64,000 bases of DNA from Asaia sp003994335 (GTDB lineage Bacteria; Pseudomonadota; Alphaproteobacteria; Acetobacterales; Acetobacteraceae), in assembly GCF_037151175.1 (NCBI RefSeq), contig NZ_JBBCOR010000005.1, positions 62,001 through 126,000 on the forward strand, in the 5' to 3' direction. Positions 42,263 to 50,988 of this stretch are shown in pieces. The position numbers were made by a program, and so were the translations under genes. Each line of letters opens with the position of its first letter. The first letter of the stretch is position 1. Below the pieces are notes generated by a model, which worked only from the letters and a program-made list of their open reading frames with translations, did no database searches and had not been told where the DNA came from.

Positions 42263-43489
42263 TCAGTTTAAGGCGATATCTTTCTCGTATACGCGATGCA
42301 CCTTATTTGGCTCAGGCACGAGGCGTTTGACGAGGTTGAGCATCGGCGTGTTCGTATCGAGGATCCAGCCGAGCTCGACTGACTTATAGGGCAGGGTGGC
42401 GCGACGTCGGATGAGTTCGTCGATTGCCAGTGACGGCATCAACGCGCCAAGCAACGTGCCGCGCACCGTGTGCGAGACCCCAAGCAGAATGACACGAGCG
42501 GACTCGAACCGATGAGCCAGCAAGCGGGTTCCAAGTTTCGCCCAGCCCAGAGGTGAAGGGGCACCGTCGATATCCCGGGTGATGTCGAAGATGTTCGGCA
42601 CCACCAGAGCCATGGCTGCAGGCTCACCGGCGCGGTCGATCTGGACGTAATGCTCCGGGCGCAGGACCAGTTTGAGCTGGTTGATCAGATCCGCCATCTC
42701 GTAATCCTGGAGGGGCACGAAGTTGTAGGTGCCTGCCCAGGCATCGTTATAAAGCGACCGAAGGACTTCCCCCTGCGCCGTGATCTGCTTCTTGGAAAGA
42801 TGCGACACGGTGACATCGCCCAGCTTGCCTTCGCCCGGCTTCAGCGCGCCAGGCACGACATGACGATCATCCAGATCATCGGTCAGGTCGAGCTTGAACG
42901 TCAGGAGATCACGCGTTCCCTCGAATCCGAGTTCTTCCAGAAACGTGCGGGAGGTTTCAGGATGCCATGGTGTTCCGATCATCGGCGCTTCACGCTGCCC
43001 CGCGATCATCAGACCTGACTCGCCGTGATAGCCCAGCGTCACAGGCCCGCGCATACGGTGCATGCCCTGTTCACGCAGCCAGTCTTCAGCAGTATCCAGC
43101 AGCGCACGGAAGATTTTCAGATCGGGCAGGGCATCGAGTGCGCCGAACCAGCCGATCTTCTCATCCCAGGCTTCGAGAGCCTTGCCATCCACAACCGCCG
43201 AAATACGCCCAACGGGTTTGCCGTCGCGCCACGCCATGAAATAGCGCACGGAGGCATGGCGAAAAATGCCGTTTCGCTTGGGGTTGAGCAGATCGTTCTG
43301 CTCCATATCGAGCGGCGCCCGATAGCCCGGCAACCCCTTATAGAGATGACGTGGCAGGCGTATAAACAGGTCCAGCTCTTTACGAGAGATCACCGGTCGG
43401 ACAATCAGGGTGTCGCTGGATGGCGTATCCTCAACCTGCCGACGGGCTGGCAAGTCGATCACGGGCGGGTCGATAACGATCTGCTCCAT
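42263..43489 (-). CDS. GNAT-fold protein of unknown substrate (possible N-acyltransferase)
   Basis: The 408-residue protein opens with the pattern VRPVISRKELDLFIRLPRHLYKGLPG, then FRHASVRYFMAWRDGKPVGRISAVVDG, which is the beta-strand/loop pattern of large GNAT-superfamily proteins. A second GNAT-like half follows around MRGPVTLGYHGESGLMIAG and FLEELGFEG. Bacterial ceramide synthases described from Caulobacter belong to this superfamily, so an N-acyltransferase role in sphingolipid synthesis is possible but unproven. I chose the ATG at 43489 because GGGAG lies about 10 bases upstream; an upstream TTG frame start at 43552 lacks one. It is divergent from a short-chain dehydrogenase, 142 bases from start to start. 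Confidence 0.6.
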   Translation of the reverse strand: MEQIVIDPPVIDLPARRQVEDTPSSDTLIVRPVISRKELDLFIRLPRHLYKGLPGYRAPLDMEQNDLLNPKRNGIFRHASVRYFMAWRDGKPVGRISAVVDGKALEAWDEKIGWFGALDALPDLKIFRALLDTAEDWLREQGMHRMRGPVTLGYHGESGLMIAGQREAPMIGTPWHPETSRTFLEELGFEGTRDLLTFKLDLTDDLDDRHVVPGALKPGEGKLGDVTVSHLSKKQITAQGEVLRSLYNDAWAGTYNFVPLQDYEMADLINQLKLVLRPEHYVQIDRAGEPAAMALVVPNIFDITRDIDGAPSPLGWAKLGTRLLAHRFESARVILLGVSHTVRGTLLGALMPSLAIDELIRRRATLPYKSVELGWILDTNTPMLNLVKRLVPEPNKVHRVYEKDIALN

Positions 43490-43631
43490 GACGGTCCGCT
43501 CCCTGACTGATTGGTCAGCGACAATCTGGCGGGGATCTTCTGCGTCCGGCAAGGTTCACTCTCTATCGCGGTAGGCCGGTTTGACCCCATGGTCCAACCC
43601 GGCTTCCGTTTCATTGACGAAAGCGCGTTGA

Positions 43632-44438
43632 ATGTCACGTCCCGATCCATTTGCAAAGAAAGAGTTTGCACCCGGTCATGTTCTCATCACCGGGGCATCG
43701 GGCGGTCTGGGGCGCGCTTTGGCCAGATATTACGCCGGGCCGGGCACGCGCCTGACGCTCTGGGGCCGTGATCAGACCAGGCTCGACGCTGTTGCTGCCT
43801 TGTGTCGTGAGCAGGGAAGCGCGGTAACGTGTCATACGCTGTCCCTGTCCGATCTGGATGCAGGATTGGCGCTTTATCGAGTTTGCTCTGCCGAGCGCGC
43901 AGTCGATCTGCTCATTCTGAATGCTGGTGTTTCCGACATACGTCCCGATGGCGCCCTGACTGAAACGGTCGAGGCGGTGAGGGAGGCGGCTCTTGTGAAT
44001 TATGCGGCGCCCGTCACGCTTGCCACCGAGGCGGCCCAGATGATGGCGGCGCGTGGCGAGGGACGTATCGTTCTTATCGGATCAGTGGCAGCGCATCACG
44101 ACCTGCCCTTTGCTTCCGCTTATAGCAGTTCCAAAGCGGGTCTTGCGCGTTTTGCCACCTGCCTTCATGCCGCCATGGTGCCTCAAGGCGTGGGTGTCAC
44201 CCTGATCGAGCCCGGCTATATCGATACCGCGATGAGCCAAAGGCTGGACGGCGCGCGCCCGCTACTGGTTTCAGCCGAAGATGCAGCGGCCAGAATTGCG
44301 CGGGCGGCCCAACGCAATCAGGCGGTTCTGGTCTTTCCGCGCCTCTTTCTGGGGCTCAAGTTTCTTTCCGCCATCGTGCCGCGTCCGATCGCGCATTTCC
44401 TTCTGCGTCGAGCAAAAGTCAAACAGACACCGCGCTGA
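43632..44438 (+). CDS. Short-chain dehydrogenase/reductase
   Basis: The 268-residue Rossmann enzyme has the cofactor motif VLITGASGGLGRALARYY (TGxxxGxG), the NAG motif at 97-99, and a complete catalytic triad: Ser151, Tyr164 and Lys168 (SAYSSSKAGL). The pair GRD after the second strand suggests NADP(H). The C-terminal 40 residues (VFPRLFLGLKFLSAIVPRPIAHFLLRR) are hydrophobic and basic, which would allow membrane association. A lipid-type ketone substrate such as 3-ketosphinganine fits the membrane-associated tail and the divergent GNAT gene, but this is an inference. A hairpin follows its stop. glk is downstream in the same direction. Confidence 0.85.
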   Translation: MSRPDPFAKKEFAPGHVLITGASGGLGRALARYYAGPGTRLTLWGRDQTRLDAVAALCREQGSAVTCHTLSLSDLDAGLALYRVCSAERAVDLLILNAGVSDIRPDGALTETVEAVREAALVNYAAPVTLATEAAQMMAARGEGRIVLIGSVAAHHDLPFASAYSSSKAGLARFATCLHAAMVPQGVGVTLIEPGYIDTAMSQRLDGARPLLVSAEDAAARIARAAQRNQAVLVFPRLFLGLKFLSAIVPRPIAHFLLRRAKVKQTPR

Positions 44439-44464
44439 GCGCGATTTGTCACCGGGGGTGTTGA

Positions 44465-44484
44465 CGCAGGCCGTGTAGCCTGCG
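44465..44484 (+). terminator. Perfect 7-bp hairpin between SDR gene and glk
   Basis: CGCAGGC (44465-44471), CGTGTA loop, GCCTGCG (44478-44484), followed by AGTGCTTTGTC. The T content after the stem is low; it may be a weak terminator between the two genes. Confidence 0.45.
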
Positions 44485-44562
44485 AGTGCTTTGTCACGAA
44501 ACTCGGAAAAACCGTGCGGAGCGGCCCCGCCAGAGGCTGCTCCCGGCACCCTGGAGCAAGCG

Positions 44563-45537
44563 ATGCAGGATATTGTCACTATCGATATTGGCGGAACGAA
44601 CGCACGTTTTGCGATCGCCAAGGTCGATCAGGGCCGTGTTGTCGAGCTGGGCGAGGCAACAACCCTCCGTACGGCAGATCATGCAAGTCTGGCTCTTGCC
44701 TGGGAGGCTTTCGGGCGCACACTGGATCATCCTCTGCCCCGTTATGCGGGCATGGCCATTGCCTGTCCGATCCAGGGCGAAACGCTCAAGATGACCAATA
44801 ACCCCTGGATCATTCAGCCGGCCATGCTGGCAGAGCGTCTGCATCTGGAGGACTTTACTCTCGTCAATGATTTTGGCGCCGTGGGTCATGCTGTGGCCCA
44901 GATCGACGACAAGTATCTTGAGCATCTGTGCGGGCCGGACCGGCCGCTCCCCACCGAAGGCACGACGACGATCGTTGGTCCGGGCACCGGCCTCGGTGCT
45001 GCCTGCCTGCTTCGCCGCAAGGGCCAGTATTTCGTCATCGAAACCGAAGGGGGGCATATCGATTTCGCGCCGCTGGACGAGTTCGAGGACAAGATCCTGC
45101 GTGCCCTGCGTCGCCGTTTCCGTCGTGTCTCGGCGGAGCGTATCGTGTCTGGACCCGGCCTGACCAATATCTATGAAACCATCACCGAAATGCAGGGCCT
45201 GCCGATCACCATGCGTGACAACAAGGCGCTTTGGGAAATGGCGATGGAGGGGCGTGATTCGATGGCGGCTGCGGCGCTCGAGCGCTTCTTCCTCTCTCTT
45301 GGTGCCGTCGCGGGGGATCTGGCCCTTGCGCATCGCGCCCAAGGTGTCGTGATTGCGGGCGGGCTCGGGCTGCGCGTGGCCGATCGCCTCCCGCATTCCG
45401 GATTTGCCGAGCGTTTTGTGGCCAAAGGCCGCTTCGAGAGCATGATGGGCGACATGCCGGTCAAGATCATCACCCATCCCCAGCCTGGTCTCTTTGGCGC
45501 CGCCGCAGCCTTTGCTTCAGACCATCCCGAGCTGTAA
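44563..45537 (+). CDS. glk: Glucokinase
   Basis: The 324-residue protein is a group-A (Glk-type) glucokinase: ATP loop TIDIGGTNARFAI at the start, MTNNPWIIQP, LVNDFGAVGHAV with the catalytic Asp, GPGTGLGAACLL, and ETEGGHIDFAPLDEFE. It phosphorylates glucose in the cytoplasm. The ATG at 44563 has GGAG about 9 bases upstream; the 24 codons before it (from a TTG at 44491) are not family sequence. A strong intrinsic terminator follows 115 bases after the stop. It appears to be a single-gene unit. Confidence 0.94.
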   Translation: MQDIVTIDIGGTNARFAIAKVDQGRVVELGEATTLRTADHASLALAWEAFGRTLDHPLPRYAGMAIACPIQGETLKMTNNPWIIQPAMLAERLHLEDFTLVNDFGAVGHAVAQIDDKYLEHLCGPDRPLPTEGTTTIVGPGTGLGAACLLRRKGQYFVIETEGGHIDFAPLDEFEDKILRALRRRFRRVSAERIVSGPGLTNIYETITEMQGLPITMRDNKALWEMAMEGRDSMAAAALERFFLSLGAVAGDLALAHRAQGVVIAGGLGLRVADRLPHSGFAERFVAKGRFESMMGDMPVKIITHPQPGLFGAAAAFASDHPEL

Positions 45538-45651
45538 GGCCGGAGCCCCGTCACGCGCTCGGCCAATCACCGGTAGGCAGGGCCTGGCGGCCGTCGTGTC
45601 TGACGTGGCTCAGGCCGTGCCTGCACGGTAACCATGCGAAGCATCTGCAAG

Positions 45652-45684
45652 AAATACCCGGCTTAAGGCCGGGTATTTCTTTTT
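45652..45684 (+). terminator. Intrinsic terminator of glk
   Basis: Perfect 11-bp stem AAATACCCGGC (45652-45662), TTAAG loop, GCCGGGTATTT (45668-45678), followed by CTTTTT (45679-45684). Strong Rho-independent terminator. Confidence 0.93.
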
Positions 45685-45789
45685 GTGTCGCCTCCTTTTG
45701 TGTCTTTAGTCGAACTGGACCATTCGGCGATTTATCTCGTCAACAAAATGTGCTTTTGCCTTCTGCAAGACTTTGTTTAGTGCATTCGT

Positions 45790-45807
45790 GATTACAGTTT
45801 TGTAATC
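45790..45807. promoter_or_regulatory. Inverted repeat upstream of dctA (candidate operator)
   Basis: GATTACA (45790-45796), GTTT, TGTAATC (45801-45807): a perfect palindromic arrangement 39 bases before the dctA ATG, in an AT-rich block. Its position fits a regulator-binding site at the dctA promoter. The regulator is unknown. Confidence 0.5.
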
Positions 45808-45845
45808 TTGATTTATCTGGAAGCGATCGGAAAGCAGGGGCCCAT

Positions 45846-47192
45846 ATGAAACTAGATCCGACCTTTCCGGAACCCAGCGAGGCCGCACCAGCGGAGCATC
45901 GCAAGCCCTTCTGGCGCCACACCTATTTTCAGGTTCTGGCAGCGATCGTGGCGGGGTCGCTTATCGGTCACTTCGCTCCCGAGACAGGGCAGGCGCTCCG
46001 GCCATTCGGAGACGGCTTCATTCGTCTCGTGAAGATGATCATTCCGCCTGTCATTTTCCTTACTATCGTCACCGGTATTGCAGGCATGCGTGATCTGCGT
46101 GCCGTTGCGCGTGTAGCGGGGAAGACATTCGGTTACTTCCTGTTCTTCTCGACCTTCGCTCTCGTTGTCGGTCTGATCACGGCCAATGTGATCAGGCCAG
46201 GGGCGGGCATCCACGCCAAAATCGGGGGTGCCGGTGAGAACGCAGCAAGCGTCGCAGGCTATATCGGCAAGGCTCATGAGAGCAGCATCACTGAGTTCGT
46301 TCTCAATATCATACCTGATACCTTCGTCTCTGCGCTCACGACCGGAAACATTCTCCAGGCCCTCTTCGTCGCAATCCTGACCGGTATCGGTCTGGCGCTG
46401 ATGGGCGAGCGCGGCGCGCGCGTCTATGATGTGCTGGAGGAGATTTCGGCGGTCGCGTTCCGTATTGTCGCCATTCTGATGAAGGCGGCTCCGATCGGTG
46501 CGTTCGGTGCCATGGCCTTCACAGTGGGCAAATACGGGGCTTCGAGCCTAGCCGATCTCGCCACGCTCGTTGTCACCTTCTATCTGACCGCCTTCCTGTT
46601 CGTCTTCGTCGTTCTCGGCATTGTCGGTCGCCTTGCCGGATTCTCGATCCTTCGTCTGATCGCCTATCTCCGCGCCGAGTTGCTTCTGGTTCTCGGCACG
46701 TCTTCCTCTGAGAGCGCGCTGCCCAGCCTGATGGCAAAAATGGAATCCGCTGGATGCCCGAAAAGCATCGTCGGGCTCGTGGTGCCCATGGGCTATTCGT
46801 TCAATCTTGACGGAACGAATATCTACATGACGCTTGCTGCGCTGTTCATTGCGCAGGCCTATGACATTCATCTCAGCTTCGGGCAGCAGATCCTGCTGCT
46901 GGGCATGGCCATGCTGTCTTCGAAGGGCGCGGCCGGAGTCACGGGGGCGGGCTTCATCACCCTTGCTGCGACATTGTCCATCCTGCCGACGATCCCTGTC
47001 GCAGGGATCGCGCTTATTCTTGGTGTCGATCGATTCATGAGCGAATGCCGCAGCCTCACCAACTTCATCGGCAATGCCGTCGCGACAATTGTCGTCGCAC
47101 GGTGGGAGGGCGTTCTGGACCGTAGCAAGCTCGCTCTGGCGTTGCGTGGCGAGCAATCGGGTCTGGCAGCGCCGCCCGTCATTCCTGAGTGA
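45846..47192 (+). CDS. dctA: C4-dicarboxylate/proton (or cation) symporter
   Basis: The 448-residue membrane protein of the DAACS family shows the conserved segments PPVIFLTIVTGIAGM, LVLGTSSSESALPSLMAKME (serine-rich hairpin), PMGYSFNLDGTNIYMTLAALFIAQA (substrate/cation site) and SKGAAGVTGAGFITLAATL (second hairpin). These match DctA closely, so succinate, fumarate or malate uptake is likely; GltP-type substrates are less likely. The first 20 residues are a polar cytoplasmic tail. The ATG lies 39 bases after an inverted repeat. The outer-membrane porin gene starts 18 bases after its stop, so the two are probably one operon. Confidence 0.9.
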   Translation: MKLDPTFPEPSEAAPAEHRKPFWRHTYFQVLAAIVAGSLIGHFAPETGQALRPFGDGFIRLVKMIIPPVIFLTIVTGIAGMRDLRAVARVAGKTFGYFLFFSTFALVVGLITANVIRPGAGIHAKIGGAGENAASVAGYIGKAHESSITEFVLNIIPDTFVSALTTGNILQALFVAILTGIGLALMGERGARVYDVLEEISAVAFRIVAILMKAAPIGAFGAMAFTVGKYGASSLADLATLVVTFYLTAFLFVFVVLGIVGRLAGFSILRLIAYLRAELLLVLGTSSSESALPSLMAKMESAGCPKSIVGLVVPMGYSFNLDGTNIYMTLAALFIAQAYDIHLSFGQQILLLGMAMLSSKGAAGVTGAGFITLAATLSILPTIPVAGIALILGVDRFMSECRSLTNFIGNAVATIVVARWEGVLDRSKLALALRGEQSGLAAPPVIPE

Positions 47193-47210
47193 TCACCTGG
47201 GACACGTGTC

Positions 47211-48755
47211 ATGCCAGATTGGTTCTCTTTCCCCCAGTCTTTCCGGACGCGGCGCGTCATATATTGCGGCACGGCGCTTGGTGTGCTGGCGCTTGGTATG
47301 CTGACACCGGGCTGCCAGGCCCTGGCCCAGGGGCATAACCCGGCTCCCGATCCGACATCACAGACACGCGCGCCTGCCGAACCGGCGGTCAGTGCCTATC
47401 CTGCTCCCGCAGCGGGGGACGGGCTTACGACGTCGGGCTACAACCTCTCGCGCTGGGCCGAGGACTGGACGAAGATGCGCGATGCGAAAAACCGTCGCGA
47501 CTTTCTCGATCGACTCAAATTCCTGCCGCTCAATCGCTCCCAGAACATCTATCTGACGTTTTCGGGTGAAATGCGACTGCGGCTCAACCAGACGGGCAAC
47601 CCCAATCTGCGTAAGGGGCCACGCCAGAGGCAGGACATCATGCGGCTTGTGGGAGGGGCGGATCTACATATCACACGCTATTTCCGTGCCTTCGGCGAAC
47701 TCGCTCACGGTGGCATTTCCGGCCCCAATATCGGAACTCCCGCAGCCTCGATGCGCAACAAGCTCGTGCTTCAGCAATATTTTGCCGAGGCTGACGCGCC
47801 CTTGAAAGCCGTGAACATCGGCGCGCGCTATGGCCGCCAGGAATTCACGGACGGCGCCAATCTCATGACGTCGCAGCGGGACAACAACACGCTTCGCTTC
47901 GTGCTCAACGGAACGCGTTTCTGGGTGCGCGGCCGTATGATCCGGGGAGATTTCTTCGATTTCCGCTATACGCGCCTCGGTCGCGGAGGTGTACGCGATG
48001 ATGTGGTTGATCGCGGGATCCGCTTCTCCGGCGGCACCGGCGGGTTGGTAATCCCCAAGGATTTCCTCGGTAAATCCAAGCTTTACCTCGATCCCTTCGT
48101 ATGGCGTTTGCGCAACAGGCGTGCGGTCTGGGGCACAGGCCCGGCGCGTGAGGACCGGATGTATTACGGGGTCAGGCTCTGGGGGGATGTACAGCGGCTG
48201 ACGATCGACTGGGTCGGCAATTATCAGGGCGGCCATTACGACGGGCGCACGATCGCGGCCTGGCAGTTTTTTCTTGCGCAGACTTATCGGCTGGGCAAGG
48301 CGCCCACATCGCCGCGTATCGGTTTCCATGCCGATTATGCCAGTGGTGGCGGCGCGTTCGGAAAGGGCACAATGCGCAATGCGCTCGCCCCGTTCGGCAA
48401 TAACATCTATTATAGCTACCAGCTTTTTCTGACCCCGACGAACCTTGTTGCCCTGGCGCCGAATATCACTGTTTCTCCGTTGGAAAGTCTGCGTCTGACG
48501 ATCGAGCATCAATTTGCTTGGCGTGCGACCGTGCTCGATGCGGTGTATCGTGCCAACGGGACAGCCTTTGCGGGAACACAGAACACGCGCGCGCGCCGTG
48601 TGGCCCAGTCGACGCGCGCTCAGGCGGTCTTCACCTGGACGCCACGCCTGACGTTCACTGGACGCTACGAGCATTTACAGGCTGGACCTGCGCTCACGCG
48701 CGCCGGTTATACAAGCTCGGATTTTTTTGCCGGCTGGGCAAATTACCGCTTTTGA
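47211..48755 (+). CDS. Outer-membrane beta-barrel protein of the alginate_exp family
   Basis: The 514-residue protein has a signal peptide (cleavage after CQALA, about residue 40), a Pro/Ala-rich stretch to residue 70, and a long barrel region beginning NIYLTFSGEMRLRLNQTG with many amphipathic strands ending in aromatic residues. The last residue is Phe, as in Omp85-dependent barrels. The alginate-export domain is known from AlgE and from porins with other substrates. Because it follows dctA by 18 bases and no alginate genes are near, it may be the outer-membrane channel for the DctA substrate. This is inferred from context only. Confidence 0.78.
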   Translation: MPDWFSFPQSFRTRRVIYCGTALGVLALGMLTPGCQALAQGHNPAPDPTSQTRAPAEPAVSAYPAPAAGDGLTTSGYNLSRWAEDWTKMRDAKNRRDFLDRLKFLPLNRSQNIYLTFSGEMRLRLNQTGNPNLRKGPRQRQDIMRLVGGADLHITRYFRAFGELAHGGISGPNIGTPAASMRNKLVLQQYFAEADAPLKAVNIGARYGRQEFTDGANLMTSQRDNNTLRFVLNGTRFWVRGRMIRGDFFDFRYTRLGRGGVRDDVVDRGIRFSGGTGGLVIPKDFLGKSKLYLDPFVWRLRNRRAVWGTGPAREDRMYYGVRLWGDVQRLTIDWVGNYQGGHYDGRTIAAWQFFLAQTYRLGKAPTSPRIGFHADYASGGGAFGKGTMRNALAPFGNNIYYSYQLFLTPTNLVALAPNITVSPLESLRLTIEHQFAWRATVLDAVYRANGTAFAGTQNTRARRVAQSTRAQAVFTWTPRLTFTGRYEHLQAGPALTRAGYTSSDFFAGWANYRF

Positions 48756-48880
48756 AACGCGCTATTCCTGCCCTCTGGGTCGGGGAAGACGCGACGTGAT
48801 ACGTGCATCTGCGCGTCCCCGGATACGATCATCTGTATGGCTCTGATCGATGGGCGGTCCGCGCAGCAGAGGGGGCAGGT

Positions 48881-48909
48881 GAGAAGCCGGGGACAGGAGC
48901 GACCCCGGC
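48881..48909 (-). terminator. Terminator of the sulfite reductase operon (reverse strand)
   Basis: On the reverse strand GCCGGGG (48903-48909), a 10-base loop and CCCCGGC (48886-48892), followed by TTCTC (48881-48885). It lies 20 bases after the DUF934 stop codon. Confidence 0.6.
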
Positions 48910-48929
48910 ACTTATATCGGGCAACGGCC

Positions 48930-49331
48930 TTAGCGCAGGCCCAATCGAGCCTGATAAGTAACAGGAAAGAGCGAAAGGGCGCGTAACCACGGCGTCTCAT
49001 CCACGTCATCCCCGAGCAGGACGCAATCGACGCCGCAACTCCGCAGGAACTGGGCCTGATCCGGAATCAGATGACCCTCGGCACGTATCTCACCGGCAAA
49101 GCCGTAATATTCGCGCAGGGCCCGTGCCTGCGTGAAACCGCGCCCGTCACGAAAGATCGGGAAGGTCACGATGATCAGATCGAGATGATCAAGCGCTGTT
49201 TCCAGGGTCTCGACATCAAAATCAGGCGTGAGGCGTATCGCGCGGGTCGCCTCGGTCATTTCGGCAACAGGGACGATCTCCAGCGTCGGCGGGGCGGGAT
49301 GACGCGCCGGTCCGAGCTCAAACTGTTTCAT
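48930..49331 (-). CDS. DUF934 family protein of the sulfite reductase operon
   Basis: The 133-residue protein belongs to DUF934: IRLTPDFDVETLETAL, LDLIIVTFPIFRDGRGFTQARALRE, YGFAGEIRAEGHLIPDQAQFLRSCGVD. Proteins of this family are almost always encoded beside assimilatory sulfite reductase; their exact role is unknown, with accessory or electron-supply roles suggested. The ATG at 49331 has AAGGAAG 7 bases upstream and overlaps the end of cysI by 14 bases, so translation is coupled. It is the last gene of the DUF2849-cysI-DUF934 operon. A hairpin with a T/C tail follows. Confidence 0.85.
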   Translation of the reverse strand: MKQFELGPARHPAPPTLEIVPVAEMTEATRAIRLTPDFDVETLETALDHLDLIIVTFPIFRDGRGFTQARALREYYGFAGEIRAEGHLIPDQAQFLRSCGVDCVLLGDDVDETPWLRALSLFPVTYQARLGLR

Positions 49332-50988
49332 AAGCGGCTTCCTTGAACGGGGTATCGCCAAGACGTGTCAGGGTGTCCAGAAAGGCCTCTCCTTTGACCC
49401 GCACACTCAGATAACGATCGACGATGCGGGCAATGGCATCGACCATGTCATCTTCCGGCAGGGCGGCCCCGAGGATATCGCCCGTGCGCGACAGATCATC
49501 ATCGCGACCGCCAAGCGTGATCTGGAAGAATTCCTCGCCACGCTTGTCGACACCGAGCAGGCCGATATGACCGACATGATGATGGCCACAGGCGTTGATG
49601 CAGCCCGAGATATTGATTCGGAGCCTGCCGATTTCTTCCTGCAGAGCATTATCGGCAAAGCGCGCGCTCAACTTCTGTGCGATCGGAATGGAGCGCGCGT
49701 TGGCAAGAGCGCAGTAATCGAGCCCGGGGCAGGCGACGATATCGCCGATCAGTTCGTGATTGGCATCACCGAGACCGATGGCGACCAAGGCCTGCCAGAG
49801 CGCATGCAGACGATCCTGTGCCACATGGGCAAGTACAACATTCTGCAAATGGGTGATGCGCAGCTCCCCGAAGGAATACTGGTCCGCCAGATCGGCCAGT
49901 CGGTCCATCTGGTCCGAGGTGGCGTCGCCCGGAATGCCGCCAGCCGGCTTGATCGATACCGTCACGGCAATACGACCGGGGGCGAAATGCGGGTGAGTAT
50001 TGCTGCGTACCCAGCGGTCAAAGTCAGGATCGGCGGCGCGATCGCGCCTGAGCACGGCTTCTGCCTGCGGTTCGGCGCTCAGGTCGGGCGCGGCGAAACG
50101 CGCGCGAATGGCGTCGACCGTTTCCGGCGCAAGTCGGTAATGGGCGGGGTCCATACGCGAGAGTTCGTGCTCTACCGCCTTGCGGTAACCGTCGATCCCG
50201 AGCGCCTGCACCAGAATCTTGATACGCGCCTTGTAGATGTTATCGCGTCGTCCATACGCGTTATAGACGCGCAGGATCGCCTCAAGGGTCATGAGCAGGT
50301 CCGGCTCGGCTACTGAATCGAAGAGTTCATGCCCGACCAGCGGCGTACGTCCCAGTCCACCGCCTACAAAGATGCGGAAGAGCGGTCCGTTCTCTCCGGG
50401 GCGGGCAAGAATGCCGATATCGTGGAAGCGCGCCGCGACGCGATCCTGCGGGCTGCCGGAGATGGCGATCTTGAATTTGCGCGGGAGGAACGTGAATTCG
50501 GGATGCAGGGTAGACCACTGACGCAGGATCTCGGCGTGGACACGGGGATCCATCAATTCGTCAGCCGCAGCCCCGGCAAACTGGTCACAGGTAACGTTAC
50601 GAATGCAGTTACCGCTGGTCTGGATTGCATGCATATCCACGTCGGCCAGCTGTCTCAGGATCTCCGGTGTGTCTTCCAGACGGATCCAGTTGAACTGGAT
50701 GTTCTGGCGCGTGGTGAAATGGCCGTAATCGCGGTCGTAACGACGCCCGATATGGGCAAGCTTGCGCATCTGACGCGAGTCCAGAACGCCATAGGGAATG
50801 GCCACGCGCAGCATATAGGCGTGAAGCTGCAAATAGAGGCCATTCATCAGGCGCAGGGGTTTGAACTCATCCTCGCTCAATTCACCGCTCAGGCGTCGCT
50901 GCACCTGACCTTCGAATTCCGAGATGCGTGAGGCGAGAAACTCACGGTCCGCCGTCTGATACTGGTAGTGACCGACAGGCGCGTTCAT
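49318..50988 (-). CDS. cysI: Assimilatory sulfite (or nitrite) reductase, ferredoxin-type
   Basis: The 556-residue protein has two ferrodoxin-like/siroheme domain repeats (HFTTRQNIQFNWIRLED and LRITHLQNVVLAHV). The [4Fe-4S]-siroheme ligands are Cys420, Cys426, Cys463 and Cys467 (CPGLDYC; CINAC). It reduces sulfite to sulfide with six electrons; the same fold also reduces nitrite. DUF2849 and DUF934 on either side argue for sulfite. No flavoprotein subunit (cysJ) is present, so ferredoxin or another donor must deliver electrons. The start ATG overlaps the DUF2849 stop by four bases (50985-50988). Confidence 0.92.
   Translation of the reverse strand: MNAPVGHYQYQTADREFLASRISEFEGQVQRRLSGELSEDEFKPLRLMNGLYLQLHAYMLRVAIPYGVLDSRQMRKLAHIGRRYDRDYGHFTTRQNIQFNWIRLEDTPEILRQLADVDMHAIQTSGNCIRNVTCDQFAGAAADELMDPRVHAEILRQWSTLHPEFTFLPRKFKIAISGSPQDRVAARFHDIGILARPGENGPLFRIFVGGGLGRTPLVGHELFDSVAEPDLLMTLEAILRVYNAYGRRDNIYKARIKILVQALGIDGYRKAVEHELSRMDPAHYRLAPETVDAIRARFAAPDLSAEPQAEAVLRRDRAADPDFDRWVRSNTHPHFAPGRIAVTVSIKPAGGIPGDATSDQMDRLADLADQYSFGELRITHLQNVVLAHVAQDRLHALWQALVAIGLGDANHELIGDIVACPGLDYCALANARSIPIAQKLSARFADNALQEEIGRLRINISGCINACGHHHVGHIGLLGVDKRGEEFFQITLGGRDDDLSRTGDILGAALPEDDMVDAIARIVDRYLSVRVKGEAFLDTLTRLGDTPFKEAAYETV

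Larger units (their letters stand above)
45538..45845. other. Intergenic region between glk and dctA
   Basis: A 308-base gap. It holds the glk terminator (45652-45684), then an AT-rich block of about 140 bases (45700-45840) with a perfect 7-bp inverted repeat at 45790-45807. The dctA promoter must lie in the AT-rich block. An antisense open frame (45706-45888) crosses it but is not convincing as a gene. Confidence 0.6.
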
